A DNA stretch of 48,693 nt from an uncultured Clostridium sp. Its GTDB lineage: Bacteria; Bacillota; Clostridia; TANB77; CAG-508. Below, piece by piece: positions 8,528 through 18,370 of this stretch (the first letter of the stretch is position 1; every line of letters begins with the position of its first letter). Made by a program: the position numbers and the translations under genes. The stretch is from the NCBI GenBank assembly GCA_947245515.1, contig CAMXQV010000008.1:1-48693 (forward strand), written 5' to 3'. The notes under the pieces are model-generated. The model was not told where the DNA came from. It searched no databases and was given only the letters and a program-made list of their open reading frames with translations.

Positions 8528-9814
8528 TTATATTAGTTCATCATATTTTCTTTCTTCTTTTGAATATTCTTCAGGTTTTAGCCCTACTCTTGATTTCATA
8601 TATATTCCCATTAAAATATATATAATTGTAAAAGCGATTCCAACAATTATCATACAGTAGGCTGTTTTCATTTTGTCTAATAAAAAAGATGCAAGTATTC
8701 CCATAATTGCTGAAACTATATTTACAAATAAATTTTTAACTGTAAACACTTTCGTATCAATATTTTCATTAGTAAAATTACGTAAATATTTATCCATAAT
8801 AGCAAAAAACATTCCGTGTGCAAACTTGCCAATTAAAAATGCTATTACTATAATAGTTACTAGAAATTTGTATTGTTCTGCTTTAATACCTAATATACCT
8901 GCAAATATCATACTAATAGAAAATATTAGTGCAATTGTTATAATAGATTTATTTCTAAACTTTTCATGAAACTGTTCTTGTCTTTTTGAGCCATATGAAC
9001 TTGCATAACTTGATAAAGCCGATATTATTCCAATAAGGGATGCTGATATATTAATATCCTTTAATAAACTTGTTCTATAACTTGCCATAATTGTTAATAA
9101 GCTAGCTATTAGAGATGCAGATAATATTAAGCCTTTTAATCTTTCTGATTTTAATATAAAACTAAAACCTTCCTTTATATTTTTTATTTGCATTTTTGCA
9201 CTATTTACATTTTTCTTACTTTTTTGTTTCTTTATAGGCTCAATATATCCCATAGACATAATGGTAACAATTATTAATACTATAAGTGAGCATATAAATG
9301 GTATATATCCATTTATATCAAATAAAAATCCAGCTATTACTTTTGAAATAGCACTAAAAAGAAAAAAACCTGATGCGCCTTTAGAATTAATTTTTGCGAA
9401 TATATTACTCTTATATTTTGAAGGTGGAATTGATTCATTTAATAAACTTGGTTCAGAAATATCTTTAATTGAGACTGCTAAGGAACATATAAATTTAGCA
9501 ATAAACAAATCAAATAAACTTCCACTTGCCATAAACATTACCATATATAAACAATTTAAAATATTTCCAAGTATTATACTGTTTTTTCTACCTAAAAACT
9601 CAACAATAACATTTGCTGGTATTTGAATAAAAATTCCAAATAATGATTTAATTGAATTTAAAAGTACTACATCAGCTGCACTAATATTTTTAATTTGTGT
9701 TAAAAACAAAAAATCAATACTATAATAAAATAAATAATCCCATGCCATTTTCTTATAAGTTGGAAATATTCTCATATTTGTTTTTCTCATCTTTTGTGTT
9801 TCTTCTTTATTCAT
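8528..9814 (-). CDS. MFS transporter
   Basis: The 428-residue product has about twelve hydrophobic segments in a major facilitator layout. The motif-A-like loop after helix 2 is visible as VIVEFLGRKNSIILGN. A long central cytoplasmic loop rich in Lys (IEPIKKQKSKKNVNS) separates the two six-helix halves. The N-terminus is basic. No substrate can be assigned; weak similarity in layout to drug-efflux MFS proteins is not enough to name one. AAAGGAA precedes the ATG at 9814 (a GTG codon sits directly before it). It lies 13 bp downstream of addB on the same strand, so the two are probably co-transcribed by position only. Confidence 0.85.
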   Translation of the reverse strand: MNKEETQKMRKTNMRIFPTYKKMAWDYLFYYSIDFLFLTQIKNISAADVVLLNSIKSLFGIFIQIPANVIVEFLGRKNSIILGNILNCLYMVMFMASGSLFDLFIAKFICSLAVSIKDISEPSLLNESIPPSKYKSNIFAKINSKGASGFFLFSAISKVIAGFLFDINGYIPFICSLIVLIIVTIMSMGYIEPIKKQKSKKNVNSAKMQIKNIKEGFSFILKSERLKGLILSASLIASLLTIMASYRTSLLKDINISASLIGIISALSSYASSYGSKRQEQFHEKFRNKSIITIALIFSISMIFAGILGIKAEQYKFLVTIIVIAFLIGKFAHGMFFAIMDKYLRNFTNENIDTKVFTVKNLFVNIVSAIMGILASFLLDKMKTAYCMIIVGIAFTIIYILMGIYMKSRVGLKPEEYSKEERKYDELI

Positions 9815-9827
9815 CACTTTTTTCCTT

Positions 9828-12800
9828 TCATGATTTTTTCATCTTTGATATTATATCATTTTTTGACCTATTATCAATATAATTATATTCATTTCCCTTT
9901 TGTTTTGTATTAAATCCACATATTGGTTTATAAGAACAATATTCACATGGTGTTTTTCCTTTTTTATTGTAAGGTTTCAAATCTATTTTTCCACTTAAGA
10001 TCTCCTTTGATATATCTTTTATTATTTTGTCAATATAATCCTGTAAAATTTTAAATTGTTCTTTGTTTACACCACTTGTCCATTTTTCGTTAACTGTTCC
10101 AGATACTGTAATCGCTGCTGGCACTAGTTTTGAACTTCCTGATTCTAAAGTATTATCATTCATTTTTATTATTTTTACATCTGCTATTATTAAACCTTTC
10201 ATTCTAAAGTTTTTCCTAATCAGTTCTTCTATTTCTTCTTCTGATATTTTTTTGTCGGCCTTTACCATTTGCTCTAATAGAGAAAAGTAAAATACCCCTG
10301 CTGGCATTATGTCTTCTGTTTTGCAAATAGCATCTGTATAGGTTAACAGTTGAATTTGAAGACCTGCATAAACTTCATTTAAATCTATATTTTTACTTGA
10401 AGATTTATAATCTATTATTCTTAGATATTTTCCTTCCTCTGAACTTGCAGTATCTATTCTATCTATCTTTCCTGTTATTTCAACTTTTTTACCATTTTCT
10501 AATTCTAAAACAATTGGAGGATATTCCCCTTTTTTGTTAAATTCAATTTCTGTTCCCTCTATATTAAAATCACTGTGTATTAACGTTTCTATTATATATT
10601 TTAAGGCTTTACTCACTATTCTTTTTAATCTTCTTACTAATACTTTATACTTAGTAGTGGCTATAAATATATAATTTTTGCTTAAGTTTAAATTTCTATC
10701 AATTATCTTGGACACAATTTTTGAAATTTGTTCTTCTTCAATTTCTGTTAATAATATTTTTTCATCTCTTATGTATTCAAAAAATTCATCTATTGTTTCA
10801 TGCATAAACGAACCTGTATTAAAACTTTGTACTCTTAATTCTTCTTTTTCTTTTAGTCGTAATCCATATTGTAAATAATATGAAAATGGGCAACTTCTGT
10901 ATTTCTCCAATTGTGATACACTTGTTTTTAAGGTATTTCCATATAATTTTTCAATATTTTCTTTTTTTATACTGTGTGGCAAGTTGCTATATTTTAATCC
11001 TTCTAAAGCTTGACTCAGTCTCTCTTTCCATTCTTTTTGGCTTTTATAATATTTATATATTTCATACCAAATTTGATTAATTTTTTCTCCACTTTCAAGT
11101 TTATAAATATTTTCAATTAATTGTTCATAGGTAATTTCTTGATTTAATATTTCATACTCCTTTTCTATTACATCACTTTTTTCTACTATCTTAGGAAATA
11201 TTTTTTTTATTTTATTTATATATCTTGATGGTCTTAAGGCTTTTGCTTCACTGTCTGTTGATACATATGACATATATAACTGTTTTTCAGCAGTTGTAAA
11301 GGCTTTATAGATATTGAAATTATCTTCATATAATTGTTCTATTGTTCCTTTTGCCATTTCCAATCCATCTTGCTTTAGCTTTTCTCTATCTGTATCATTA
11401 AAAAATCCCTCATCTTTATTTATACTTGGGAAACTTCCATCATTTAGCCCAATTATGAACACATTCTGTACTTTATGACTTCTTGATCTGTCTACATCTC
11501 CAAAAATAACTTGATCTTGTGTCCCTGGTATTTTTCCTAGTCCACTATTTTTTAAGCCTATTTTTAATATTTTACTGTAATTATCTAAGGTCAATTTCTC
11601 GTTATTAAAAATAAGCACAATTTCATCAAATATATTTATTAAAATTTGATAACTTGATTTATATTCTTTTGCTAAATCTATATTACCTGCTTTTTCTAAT
11701 TCATCAAGTTTTAAAGATATTTTTTCTTCTATTTTCTGTTCTTGTATAAATTGATATAAAGTTTTTGTAATATTTATCGCAGTTTTCTCTTTTACTATAT
11801 TTTCTTTTAATTCTAAAAGTGGATTTATAATCTGTTTTCTTATCTCATTTAACCTTTCTATTTCTTGTGTTTTGTTTTCGTTATCTAGTTCATAAATAAA
11901 ATCCTTTTTCCACTTATTTTGTTTTATTCCCCACTTATTACAATAATTTTCTAATTTAAAGATCTCATCTTGTTCTATTTCACAAAAGCCTATTTTCATA
12001 TAACTGAAAACTGCTTCATGTGAAAAGTTCTTTGTTAAGATTTCTAATATAGATAAAATATACTGAATAAGAATATTCTGATTTAAGTCTCTTTTTTCAT
12101 CAATAAATACAGGTATTTCGTATTTATTAAAAATTGCTCTTACTAGAGAAGAATAGGTTTCAATATTTTTTGTTATAATTGATATATCTTTATATCTTAA
12201 AGCTTTGTCTTTCACTAATTTTTTTATTTCTTTTGCTAGATTTTCTACTTCTGAATATGGATTTTTCGCTAAAAATAAATGTAAGTTATCCACATCTTGT
12301 TCAAAAGTTGTGGATTTTATTTCATTAATATTGTCAGCTAAATGTTTTAATTCTTTGGTTTTAAATCTATACTGGCTATTTAAAAATACTGGTTCTTCTA
12401 ATTTAAATCCATTTTCATTTATCAAATCTATTAATTTATATAAGGTAATTTTATTAGTATAATATATGTCTGTGTCTGGATTTACTCCTGGATTTAAATT
12501 ATCAATACCTATTGTTATATTAACTTGTTTTGCATATTTTATTAATTCTTTTATTACTTCATATTCTTGTTTTGTAAAACCTGCAAACTCATCTATATAT
12601 ATAATGCTATTTTTTATAAAGTTAACTTTGCTTAAATTATTGGCAAGTATTGTTAATAAATCTGTTTCATCTATGTAATTGTTGGCAATTTTATTTTCAA
12701 AGTTTTCGTATATTAAGGTCATATCTGTTAATTTGGTTTTTAGATATATATCATCTGTTTTTTCTATTTCATTTTTTAATGTATCTATTGTTATTCCATG

Positions 12801-13178
12801 TTTCTTGAATTCAGTAATTGTTCTTATTCCTAATTCTATATTTTCATCTGATTTTCCTAAAAATTTTAGTTCTCCTTTATTTTCATTTAGAATAGCATAT
12901 ATTAACATGGCTTTTCCGCATTTTGATAAACTTGTTTTAACTTCTCCTCCTATGTCTTTTAAGACTCTATAAGCCATTCTACTTAGTGTTACTACTTCTG
13001 CATTTATTACTGCTTTTTTATTTATTGCATCCATTAATTTGTTTTCAGCAGTAAAGGAAAACTGCTCTGGTGTTATTATATAAATGTTTTCTTTTTTTGA
13101 TATTAAATTGGCAATTTCAGAAAAGCAAAATTCGCTTTTTCCGCTTCCTGATTTTCCATAAATTATTCTTAATCCCAT
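9828..13178 (-). CDS. addB: AddB helicase-nuclease subunit
   Basis: AddB works with AddA as the AddAB (RexAB) helicase-nuclease, which processes double-strand breaks and recognises Chi for RecA loading. The 1116-residue product starts with Walker A GKSGSGKSE (residues 8-16). The C-terminal RecB-type nuclease domain shows RIIDYKSSSK, then Q-rich LQIQLLTY. Four cysteines, Cys763, Cys1078, Cys1081 and Cys1087, have the AddB 4Fe-4S spacing (three clustered as CEYCSYKPIC plus one about 315 residues earlier), which supports an intact iron-staple nuclease. TAAGGAGAAG precedes the ATG. addA normally follows addB but is absent here: the next gene is an MFS transporter. Confidence 0.93.
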   Translation of the reverse strand: MGLRIIYGKSGSGKSEFCFSEIANLISKKENIYIITPEQFSFTAENKLMDAINKKAVINAEVVTLSRMAYRVLKDIGGEVKTSLSKCGKAMLIYAILNENKGELKFLGKSDENIELGIRTITEFKKHGITIDTLKNEIEKTDDIYLKTKLTDMTLIYENFENKIANNYIDETDLLTILANNLSKVNFIKNSIIYIDEFAGFTKQEYEVIKELIKYAKQVNITIGIDNLNPGVNPDTDIYYTNKITLYKLIDLINENGFKLEEPVFLNSQYRFKTKELKHLADNINEIKSTTFEQDVDNLHLFLAKNPYSEVENLAKEIKKLVKDKALRYKDISIITKNIETYSSLVRAIFNKYEIPVFIDEKRDLNQNILIQYILSILEILTKNFSHEAVFSYMKIGFCEIEQDEIFKLENYCNKWGIKQNKWKKDFIYELDNENKTQEIERLNEIRKQIINPLLELKENIVKEKTAINITKTLYQFIQEQKIEEKISLKLDELEKAGNIDLAKEYKSSYQILINIFDEIVLIFNNEKLTLDNYSKILKIGLKNSGLGKIPGTQDQVIFGDVDRSRSHKVQNVFIIGLNDGSFPSINKDEGFFNDTDREKLKQDGLEMAKGTIEQLYEDNFNIYKAFTTAEKQLYMSYVSTDSEAKALRPSRYINKIKKIFPKIVEKSDVIEKEYEILNQEITYEQLIENIYKLESGEKINQIWYEIYKYYKSQKEWKERLSQALEGLKYSNLPHSIKKENIEKLYGNTLKTSVSQLEKYRSCPFSYYLQYGLRLKEKEELRVQSFNTGSFMHETIDEFFEYIRDEKILLTEIEEEQISKIVSKIIDRNLNLSKNYIFIATTKYKVLVRRLKRIVSKALKYIIETLIHSDFNIEGTEIEFNKKGEYPPIVLELENGKKVEITGKIDRIDTASSEEGKYLRIIDYKSSSKNIDLNEVYAGLQIQLLTYTDAICKTEDIMPAGVFYFSLLEQMVKADKKISEEEIEELIRKNFRMKGLIIADVKIIKMNDNTLESGSSKLVPAAITVSGTVNEKWTSGVNKEQFKILQDYIDKIIKDISKEILSGKIDLKPYNKKGKTPCEYCSYKPICGFNTKQKGNEYNYIDNRSKNDIISKMKKS

Positions 13179-13232
13179 ATACTTCTCCTTAAATATGTCA
13201 ATTATCTTTGACTGTCTCTTTTTCTATTACTT

Positions 13233-14099
13233 TTATGCTTCTCTTCTCCAATAAAATAAATATTGTTGTGCTAGACCTGCTAAATTCCCAAATTTTTCTT
13301 CAGCAATTTCTTCTATTTGCTTTTTGCTTACTTTTGTTTCATCCTTCTGCTTAATGTATAAATCATTCATAACCCTTCTTACCCACACATCTATTGGAAA
13401 AACTTCAAATCTTTTTAAATTGGAAAATAATAGAATACAATCTGCAACTTTTGGTCCTACTCCAGATAATTTTAATAGTTGATTTCTTACTTCCGTTGTA
13501 TTTGGGTTGTTTTCCATTTCTTCTAAATTTATTTCTTTTTGTAATATCATTTTTGTAGTTTCATATAACCTTATATCTCTAAAGCCTAAACCTAATTTTC
13601 TGTATTCTTCTACTGTTACATCTTTTAGTTGCTCTGGTGAAGGAAAGGTATAATATTCTTCACCTCTAAATTTTATTAATTCTCCATAATTTTTGGATAA
13701 TCTTTCAATTATTCCTTTTATTCTAGGAATATTATTGTTAGCAGATATTATAAAGGAAATGACTGTTTCCCATATGTCTTGATTTAAAATTCTAATTCCT
13801 TCTCCATATTTAATACTCGTTTTCATATTGTCATCTATTTTTGATAGTTTTTCTTTTATTTCTTCGTAATCTCTGTTTAAGTCAAAATATTCTCTTACTG
13901 TTTCTTTTATGTCTTTTTCACATATTCCTTGAAAGATTACATTTTTTCCTGTTTTTTTTACGTTTATAATATTTTTTTTAAATATTCCTGTATAACTTCC
14001 ATCTTTTTGCTCCTTCCATCTAAAACATTGACCACATTCAAATATGTCTTTTAATTCAAAGGATTTGATATTTTCTATTTCGTATTTTTGTTCTTTCAT
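13233..14099 (-). CDS. ogg: Ogg-type 8-oxoguanine DNA glycosylase/AP lyase
   Basis: It excises 8-oxoguanine from DNA and nicks the abasic site. The 288-residue product has an OGG N-terminal domain (ECGQCFRWKEQKDGSYTGIF) and a helix-hairpin-helix GPD domain. LSGVGPKVADC holds the expected catalytic Lys217, and PIDVWV supplies Asp237, matching the Lys/Asp pair of human OGG1. The length fits clostridial Ogg. It has a -10-like TTATAATAAA upstream and only a modest ribosome site (AAGGTAAA). It lies 54 bp upstream of addB on the same strand; both are DNA-repair genes and may share a transcript. Confidence 0.92.
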   Translation of the reverse strand: MKEQKYEIENIKSFELKDIFECGQCFRWKEQKDGSYTGIFKKNIINVKKTGKNVIFQGICEKDIKETVREYFDLNRDYEEIKEKLSKIDDNMKTSIKYGEGIRILNQDIWETVISFIISANNNIPRIKGIIERLSKNYGELIKFRGEEYYTFPSPEQLKDVTVEEYRKLGLGFRDIRLYETTKMILQKEINLEEMENNPNTTEVRNQLLKLSGVGPKVADCILLFSNLKRFEVFPIDVWVRRVMNDLYIKQKDETKVSKKQIEEIAEEKFGNLAGLAQQYLFYWRREA

Positions 14100-14425
14100 T
14101 TTTTATTTACCTTATCTATATTTTTTTTATTTTATTATAACATATTTTGTGGCTTTTTTATATTTTTTTAAGGCAATCGCTTAAAATTTTTTTGCTTTTT
14201 TTAGGTTTTTATTGAAATTAATTTTTGAAATTTTATTCTTTTTATATTGCTTGGATATGTTAGGAAGCTTCTGAATTATTTTTCATTTAAGAATTTAATC
14301 AAAATCCTTTGAAGCAATGAAATTTCTAAAGATTTAATATTATTTTCACAAAATTCCATTTTTAATTTTCTTTAAATTATAATTATAAATCATGTTAGTT
14401 ATCTATTTAAAAATGTTTTGATATT
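14100..14425. other. Non-coding stretch with a MITE-end remnant
   Basis: Apart from the ogg promoter region I see no gene. Bases 14169-14190 (TAAGGCAATCGCTTAAAATTTT) repeat the outer end of the element at 18371-18555, but the opposite end and the rest are not recognisable, so this is a degraded or solo terminal repeat. The remainder is AT-rich without clear structure. Confidence 0.6.
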
Positions 14426-14674
14426 CTAAGGGTATTCTATTTCAGTATCTTCATTTATTTTTTCAATATCATCTTCTATATTTAAATTTAAATAATTTTT
14501 CATCAATACTCTAACATTTAAAAATTGCTCAATTATATAATTACACCCCTGATTTAACTGACAATATGGTAAATCTAATTTTAAATGTAAACCATTCTTT
14601 CTTCTTCCTGGTAATAATAAAGCACTATATAGATTTTTATTATTTCCTAATTTACTATTTCCTAATAAAATTGT
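14426..14674 (-). pseudogene. Orphan 3' gene fragment fused to the methyltransferase remnant
   Basis: An open frame of about 82 codons without its own start begins at the broken end of the methyltransferase fragment and ends at TAG 14426. It reads from TILLGNSKLG through LLLPGRRKNGLHLKL to an acidic end DDIEKINEDTEIEYP. It is not the expected target-recognition or motif X end of a C5 methyltransferase. It may be the 3' end of a partner restriction enzyme gene brought next to the methyltransferase by a deletion, but I do not recognise the family. Confidence 0.5.
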
Positions 14675-15237
14675 GTTGGAATTCTATTGTATTTATAGTG
14701 AAAATATGATCTGTGTCCAGTATTTATTGTCAAAGATGGTTTATTACTATTATATCTTGTTAAAGCTTCGTGATATTTATAAAATACTCTATATTCTTCT
14801 GGTAAAGCTCTATAATTCTTCCCCTCAGGTATCATAGATATCATTCTTTGAGTTTTTTCTCATCTTCTTTTGATAATTATTTTGTGGCTTTACTTTATAT
14901 TTTTGAATTTCTTCACCATTGCTAAATACAAACTGTTTCTTTTATCATTCATATTTCTTGGTCCAGCTACTGAAAAGCCTTGACATGGTGGACCACATAC
15001 TAGCACATCAACTTTTTTATTTTTGTCATTTAAATATTCAATTATTTTATCTATATTATCATGATTAAATAAATCTAATTTCATTGCTTTTGCGTCACCA
15101 TGGTTTTCTTCAAATGTTTTTAAAGCTTGGTCATTAAAATCTACTCCAAAAATCACATCATAATTTACATCTATAAATCCTTTAGATAAACCACCAGCTC
15201 CACAAAATAAATCAACTACTGTGAATTTTTCTTTCAC
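14662..15237 (-). pseudogene. C5 cytosine-specific DNA methyltransferase, broken
   Basis: The intact enzyme would transfer a methyl group from SAM to cytosine C5. The first 115 codons keep motif I (DLFCGAGG) and motif IV with the catalytic Cys85 (GPPCQGFSVAG), then stop soon after RNSLYLAMVKKFKNIK. A frameshifted second piece (14662-14844) resumes with MISMIPEGKNYRALPEEYR and NTGHRSYFHYKYNRIPT, which belongs to the late part of the family. The middle (motifs VI to VIII) and the end (motifs IX and X after RIPT) are missing. So at least one internal deletion, a frameshift and a 3' loss have occurred. The original GTG start with AGGAGGAAAAC upstream is still present. It is a restriction-modification remnant. 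Confidence 0.9.
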
Positions 15238-15622
15238 TTGTTTTCCTCCTGATGTTTATTATTTTAATATATATTATCTTTTTTTTATCTTATATCATAA
15301 AATTTATCTTTTTTCCACAAATCGACAGTTATTTGTAAAAAAAATTTATTATTTTGTATATTAAAAATTTGTTTTGTTGTCAATAGTTTTTTCAATTTTT
15401 ATGAAAGAAATTATAACTTTATTATCCTTTAAATATTTATACTTTTTTAAACCACTATCACACATTTTCTTTATTGCTTTTCTAATGGTAATATCTTGTT
15501 TATTGAAATACTGGCATAGTTGTTTAATATCCATATCTTTTAATTGAAGTATTCGTTTTATAAAATGGATAAACTAACTGATTATAAACATTATTTTTCT
15601 TTTCGCAAATTAATCTATACAA
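15238..15622. other. Intergenic stretch between the methyltransferase remnant and yitT
   Basis: No intact gene. It contains the weak minus-strand frame at 15361-15534 described separately. The remainder is A/T homopolymer-rich with no strong hairpin or repeat that I can find. Confidence 0.5.
15361..15534 (-). pseudogene. Possible truncated winged-helix/HTH remnant
   Basis: A 57-codon minus-strand frame runs from MDIKQLCQYFNKQDIT to a TAA. The segment ITIRKAIKKMCDSGLKKY looks like a recognition helix of a winged-helix regulator. There is no ribosome site, and an in-frame stop lies 14 codons upstream, so the start is unsupported. Its place beside a broken methyltransferase suggests the remains of a mobile or restriction-associated gene. 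This is a weak call. Confidence 0.3.
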
Positions 15623-16486
15623 TTATATTTGCTCTTTAAAACCAAGTCCAACAACTTCTCTAGAATTTGTAATAACAATAAAGCTATTAGGATCAATCTT
15701 TTTAGCTATTTCTTTTATTTTTGAAATATCCCTTCTGGTTGCAGCACACATCAATATTAATCTATCTTGATTAGTAAACATCCCTTTACCATAAATTCCT
15801 GTTACACCCCTTCTAATCTTCTGTTCTATACTTTTTGAAATCTCAACATTTTTATCTGAAACAATAAATAAAAGTTTTGTAAACTGAACACCCTCAAACA
15901 AAATATCAATAATCTTACCCATTAAATAAATTGCAATAGCAGAATATAAACCTATTTCTATTTGCTTAAGACAAATCATATTTAAAATGACAATAACAGT
16001 ATCAATCATAATAACTGTATTTCCAAGTTCCATACTTGGTCTATATTTCTTAGCAATAAAACTTATTAAATCACTACCTCCAGTAGAAGAAGACAATTTA
16101 AATAAAATTGCAGTACCTAATCCAATTATAATTCCTCCATATACACAAGCCAAAAACTTATCCTGTGTTAGAGGTTCAAATTTATCTAATAAATCAATAA
16201 AAAAAGATAAACTAATAGTTCCTACAAGAGACTTTATAAAAAACCTTTTACCTATTTTAAATACAGACAATAAAAATAATGGTATATTAATTATTAAAAT
16301 TGAAGTTCCCATTGGTATTTGAAATAAGTAATATAAAATAGTTGCTATACCAGAGATTCCACCTGTTGATAATTGATTTGGCAATAAAAATAGGGAAACA
16401 CCAATAGCCATAACAAAAGCTCCTAGTATCGTTCCCAAAATTTCTTTTAATATCTTTTTTATATTAAATTTTTCATCTACTTGCAT
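15623..16486 (-). CDS. YitT family membrane protein
   Basis: YitT proteins (DUF161 plus DUF2179) are widespread Firmicutes inner-membrane proteins of unknown transport function. The 287-residue product has five or six hydrophobic segments between about residues 10 and 190, including glycine-rich GGISGIATILYYLFQIPMG and the typical SSSTGGSDLIS. A C-terminal cytosolic domain of about 80 residues (DUF2179) follows, with RGVTGIYGKGMFTNQDR, a common feature of the family. AAAGGTGA precedes the ATG. It is separated by 40 bp from the radical SAM gene upstream on the same strand and could be the last gene of the rnc transcript. Confidence 0.9.
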   Translation of the reverse strand: MQVDEKFNIKKILKEILGTILGAFVMAIGVSLFLLPNQLSTGGISGIATILYYLFQIPMGTSILIINIPLFLLSVFKIGKRFFIKSLVGTISLSFFIDLLDKFEPLTQDKFLACVYGGIIIGLGTAILFKLSSSTGGSDLISFIAKKYRPSMELGNTVIMIDTVIVILNMICLKQIEIGLYSAIAIYLMGKIIDILFEGVQFTKLLFIVSDKNVEISKSIEQKIRRGVTGIYGKGMFTNQDRLILMCAATRRDISKIKEIAKKIDPNSFIVITNSREVVGLGFKEQI

Positions 16487-16526
16487 AAAATCACCTTTAT
16501 TACAAGTATTTGTATATTAATAATAT

Positions 16527-17600
16527 TTATACATTAATATTTCTATTTTCTTCAATAAAATCATCATAAGTTTTTAATACTTCTATTTTCGACTTTCCCT
16601 GTTTTATACTTTCATCTTGTTTTAAAACTAAATCAACATCATATGTCTCTTTTAATTTTATAATATTTTCTTTTTTATGACCTATTACATTATTAACATC
16701 TATAGGATTTATTCTTACTTCAACTTCTTTAACTTTTACATTTAATTGCTTTATTTTATAAACAATAGCATCATACCATAATCCAGATTCCACTAATTGC
16801 CTAAAGGCTGGATGATATGGTCCAGCAATTACTTCACTTTTTTCTTTATCTGGATTTGCTATTTCGTCTGTTGTTTGTAAGCCTATTCTAATAATACTAA
16901 TTTTCTTTTTGTTGAACATATTTACTAGTTCTTTACATATTTCGATTGCTTGTATTAAAGGTAATGGCTCATAAGTTCCTTCTTTATATTCTTTCTCAAG
17001 CTTTGTAGCTTTTACAACTAAAACAGGATAAATTCTTACAATTTTTGGTTTTAATTTTATTAAGGCTTTAGCTGTGTTTATTTCGTCTATTCTTGTGCTT
17101 TCAGGAAGCCCTACCATCATTTGATGTCCTAATTCAAAGCCATACCATCTAATTAATTTTGATGCCTTTTTTACGTCCTCAAAACTATGTCCTCTATTTG
17201 ATCTTTGCAATATATAGTTATTAGCCGATTGTACTCCTAATTCTATTGTTTTTACTTTGTATTTTTTCAATCTTTTTAGCGTTTTTTTGTCTATACAATC
17301 TGGTCTTGTTGATATTCGTATACTTGAAACTTTTCCTTCTTTTATGTATTTATATGCAACTTGTAATAGCTCTTCTTGTTGTTTTTCTTCAATTGCTGTA
17401 AAGCTTCCTCCAAAAAAAGCAATTTCTACTTCTGCATCTTCTTTTTCAATACTTTTTAAATATTCTTCTATTATTTCATTTGCTTCTTCTTTTGTCATAT
17501 TCTTTTTTTGACCACTAATTGATTTTTGATTACAAAATATGCAATCCTTTGGACATCCTAAATGTGGTACAAATATTGGTATAATATATTGCTTTTTCAT
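16527..17600 (-). CDS. Radical SAM protein (Elp3/YhcC-like)
   Basis: The 357-residue product has the radical SAM cluster CPKDCIFC (Cys16, Cys20, Cys23) at its N-terminus, followed by IAFFGGSFTAI (the SAM-contacting GGE-like region) and RISTRPDCI, typical of Elp3-like radical SAM proteins. The central part (SANNYILQRSNRGHSFEDV) is also characteristic. It lacks the acetyltransferase domain of true Elp3. The substrate is unknown. Next to rnc, only 12 bp downstream on the same strand, it matches an arrangement common in Clostridia, which suggests co-expression with RNase III and perhaps an RNA-modification role. A ribosome site (GGGGGAAAAC) precedes the ATG. Confidence 0.85.
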   Translation of the reverse strand: MKKQYIIPIFVPHLGCPKDCIFCNQKSISGQKKNMTKEEANEIIEEYLKSIEKEDAEVEIAFFGGSFTAIEEKQQEELLQVAYKYIKEGKVSSIRISTRPDCIDKKTLKRLKKYKVKTIELGVQSANNYILQRSNRGHSFEDVKKASKLIRWYGFELGHQMMVGLPESTRIDEINTAKALIKLKPKIVRIYPVLVVKATKLEKEYKEGTYEPLPLIQAIEICKELVNMFNKKKISIIRIGLQTTDEIANPDKEKSEVIAGPYHPAFRQLVESGLWYDAIVYKIKQLNVKVKEVEVRINPIDVNNVIGHKKENIIKLKETYDVDLVLKQDESIKQGKSKIEVLKTYDDFIEENRNINV

Positions 17601-17612
17601 TTTGTTTTCCCC

Positions 17613-18287
17613 CTATCTTAGTTTCTCTAATGCATTTTTTGCTGCATGCATTTGTGCATCTTTTTTGCTTTTTCCTTCTCCTTTTGCTAATATTTTATTG
17701 TTACATTTTACTTGTGCTTCAAAATGTTTATTGTGATCTGGCCCTGTTTCACTTATTATGTCATATTCTATTTTTACTTCCCCATTTTCTTGTAATTTTT
17801 CTTGTAATACTGTCTTGTAGTCTTTATTTCCTACATTTTTTGTTGCTTGCTTTATTTCGTTTTCTAAATTCTTAACTATGAATTTTTCTGCTTCTTCTAT
17901 TCCTCCATCTAAATATATTGCTGCTATTATTGCTTCTACACTGTCTGCTAATATTGCTGGTCTACTGTTTCCTCCAGTCTTTTTTTCTGATTTTCCAAGA
18001 TATAAGAAATCACCAAAATTATGCATTTTGGCTATTTTATGTAGGCTTTCTTCACATACTACTGTTGCTCTAACTTTGGTCATTTCTCCTTCTTTTAAAT
18101 TTATATATTTTGAATATAAATATTTACTTGATATGAATTCTAATATGCTATCACCTAAAAATTCTAGTTTTTCATTACTTTCTTTGTTATGTTCATATGC
18201 ATAGGATGTGTGTGTTAGTGCATTTTCTAGTAATTCTTTATTTTTGAAGGTATATCCTATATTTTGCTCTAGTTGTTTTAATTCCAT
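17613..18287 (-). CDS. rnc: Ribonuclease III
   Basis: RNase III cuts double-stranded RNA, including rRNA precursors, using two Mg ions. The 224-residue product has the signature LEFLGDSILEF with Glu39, Glu42 and Asp46, and the second acidic patch in ADSVEAIIAAIYLDGG. The C-terminal double-stranded RNA-binding domain (about 150-224) ends in KGEGKSKKDAQMHAAKNAL. The length is typical. GGAAGGAGAT precedes the ATG. It is the first gene of a likely rnc-radical SAM transcript from the promoter at 18333-18360, and the inverted-repeat element lies just upstream of that promoter. Confidence 0.97.
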   Translation of the reverse strand: MELKQLEQNIGYTFKNKELLENALTHTSYAYEHNKESNEKLEFLGDSILEFISSKYLYSKYINLKEGEMTKVRATVVCEESLHKIAKMHNFGDFLYLGKSEKKTGGNSRPAILADSVEAIIAAIYLDGGIEEAEKFIVKNLENEIKQATKNVGNKDYKTVLQEKLQENGEVKIEYDIISETGPDHNKHFEAQVKCNNKILAKGEGKSKKDAQMHAAKNALEKLR

Positions 18288-18332
18288 TTTTAATCTCCTT
18301 CCTCAAAACACAAATACCTCTTTTTTTGTTAT

Positions 18333-18360
18333 ATTATATATCATTTTACAGATTTTGCAA
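18333..18360 (-). promoter_or_regulatory. Promoter of rnc
   Basis: On the minus strand TTGCAA (18355-18360) and TATAAT (18333-18338) are 16 bp apart. The -35 lies only 10 bp from the end of the MITE-like element at 18371, so the element forms the DNA just upstream of the core promoter. Confidence 0.65.
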
Positions 18361-18370
18361 GTAAATTAAG

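Noticed and set aside
12205-12972. Plus-strand frames opposite addB
   Set aside because: AT-rich antisense shadows with no start context; addB is well supported on the minus strand.
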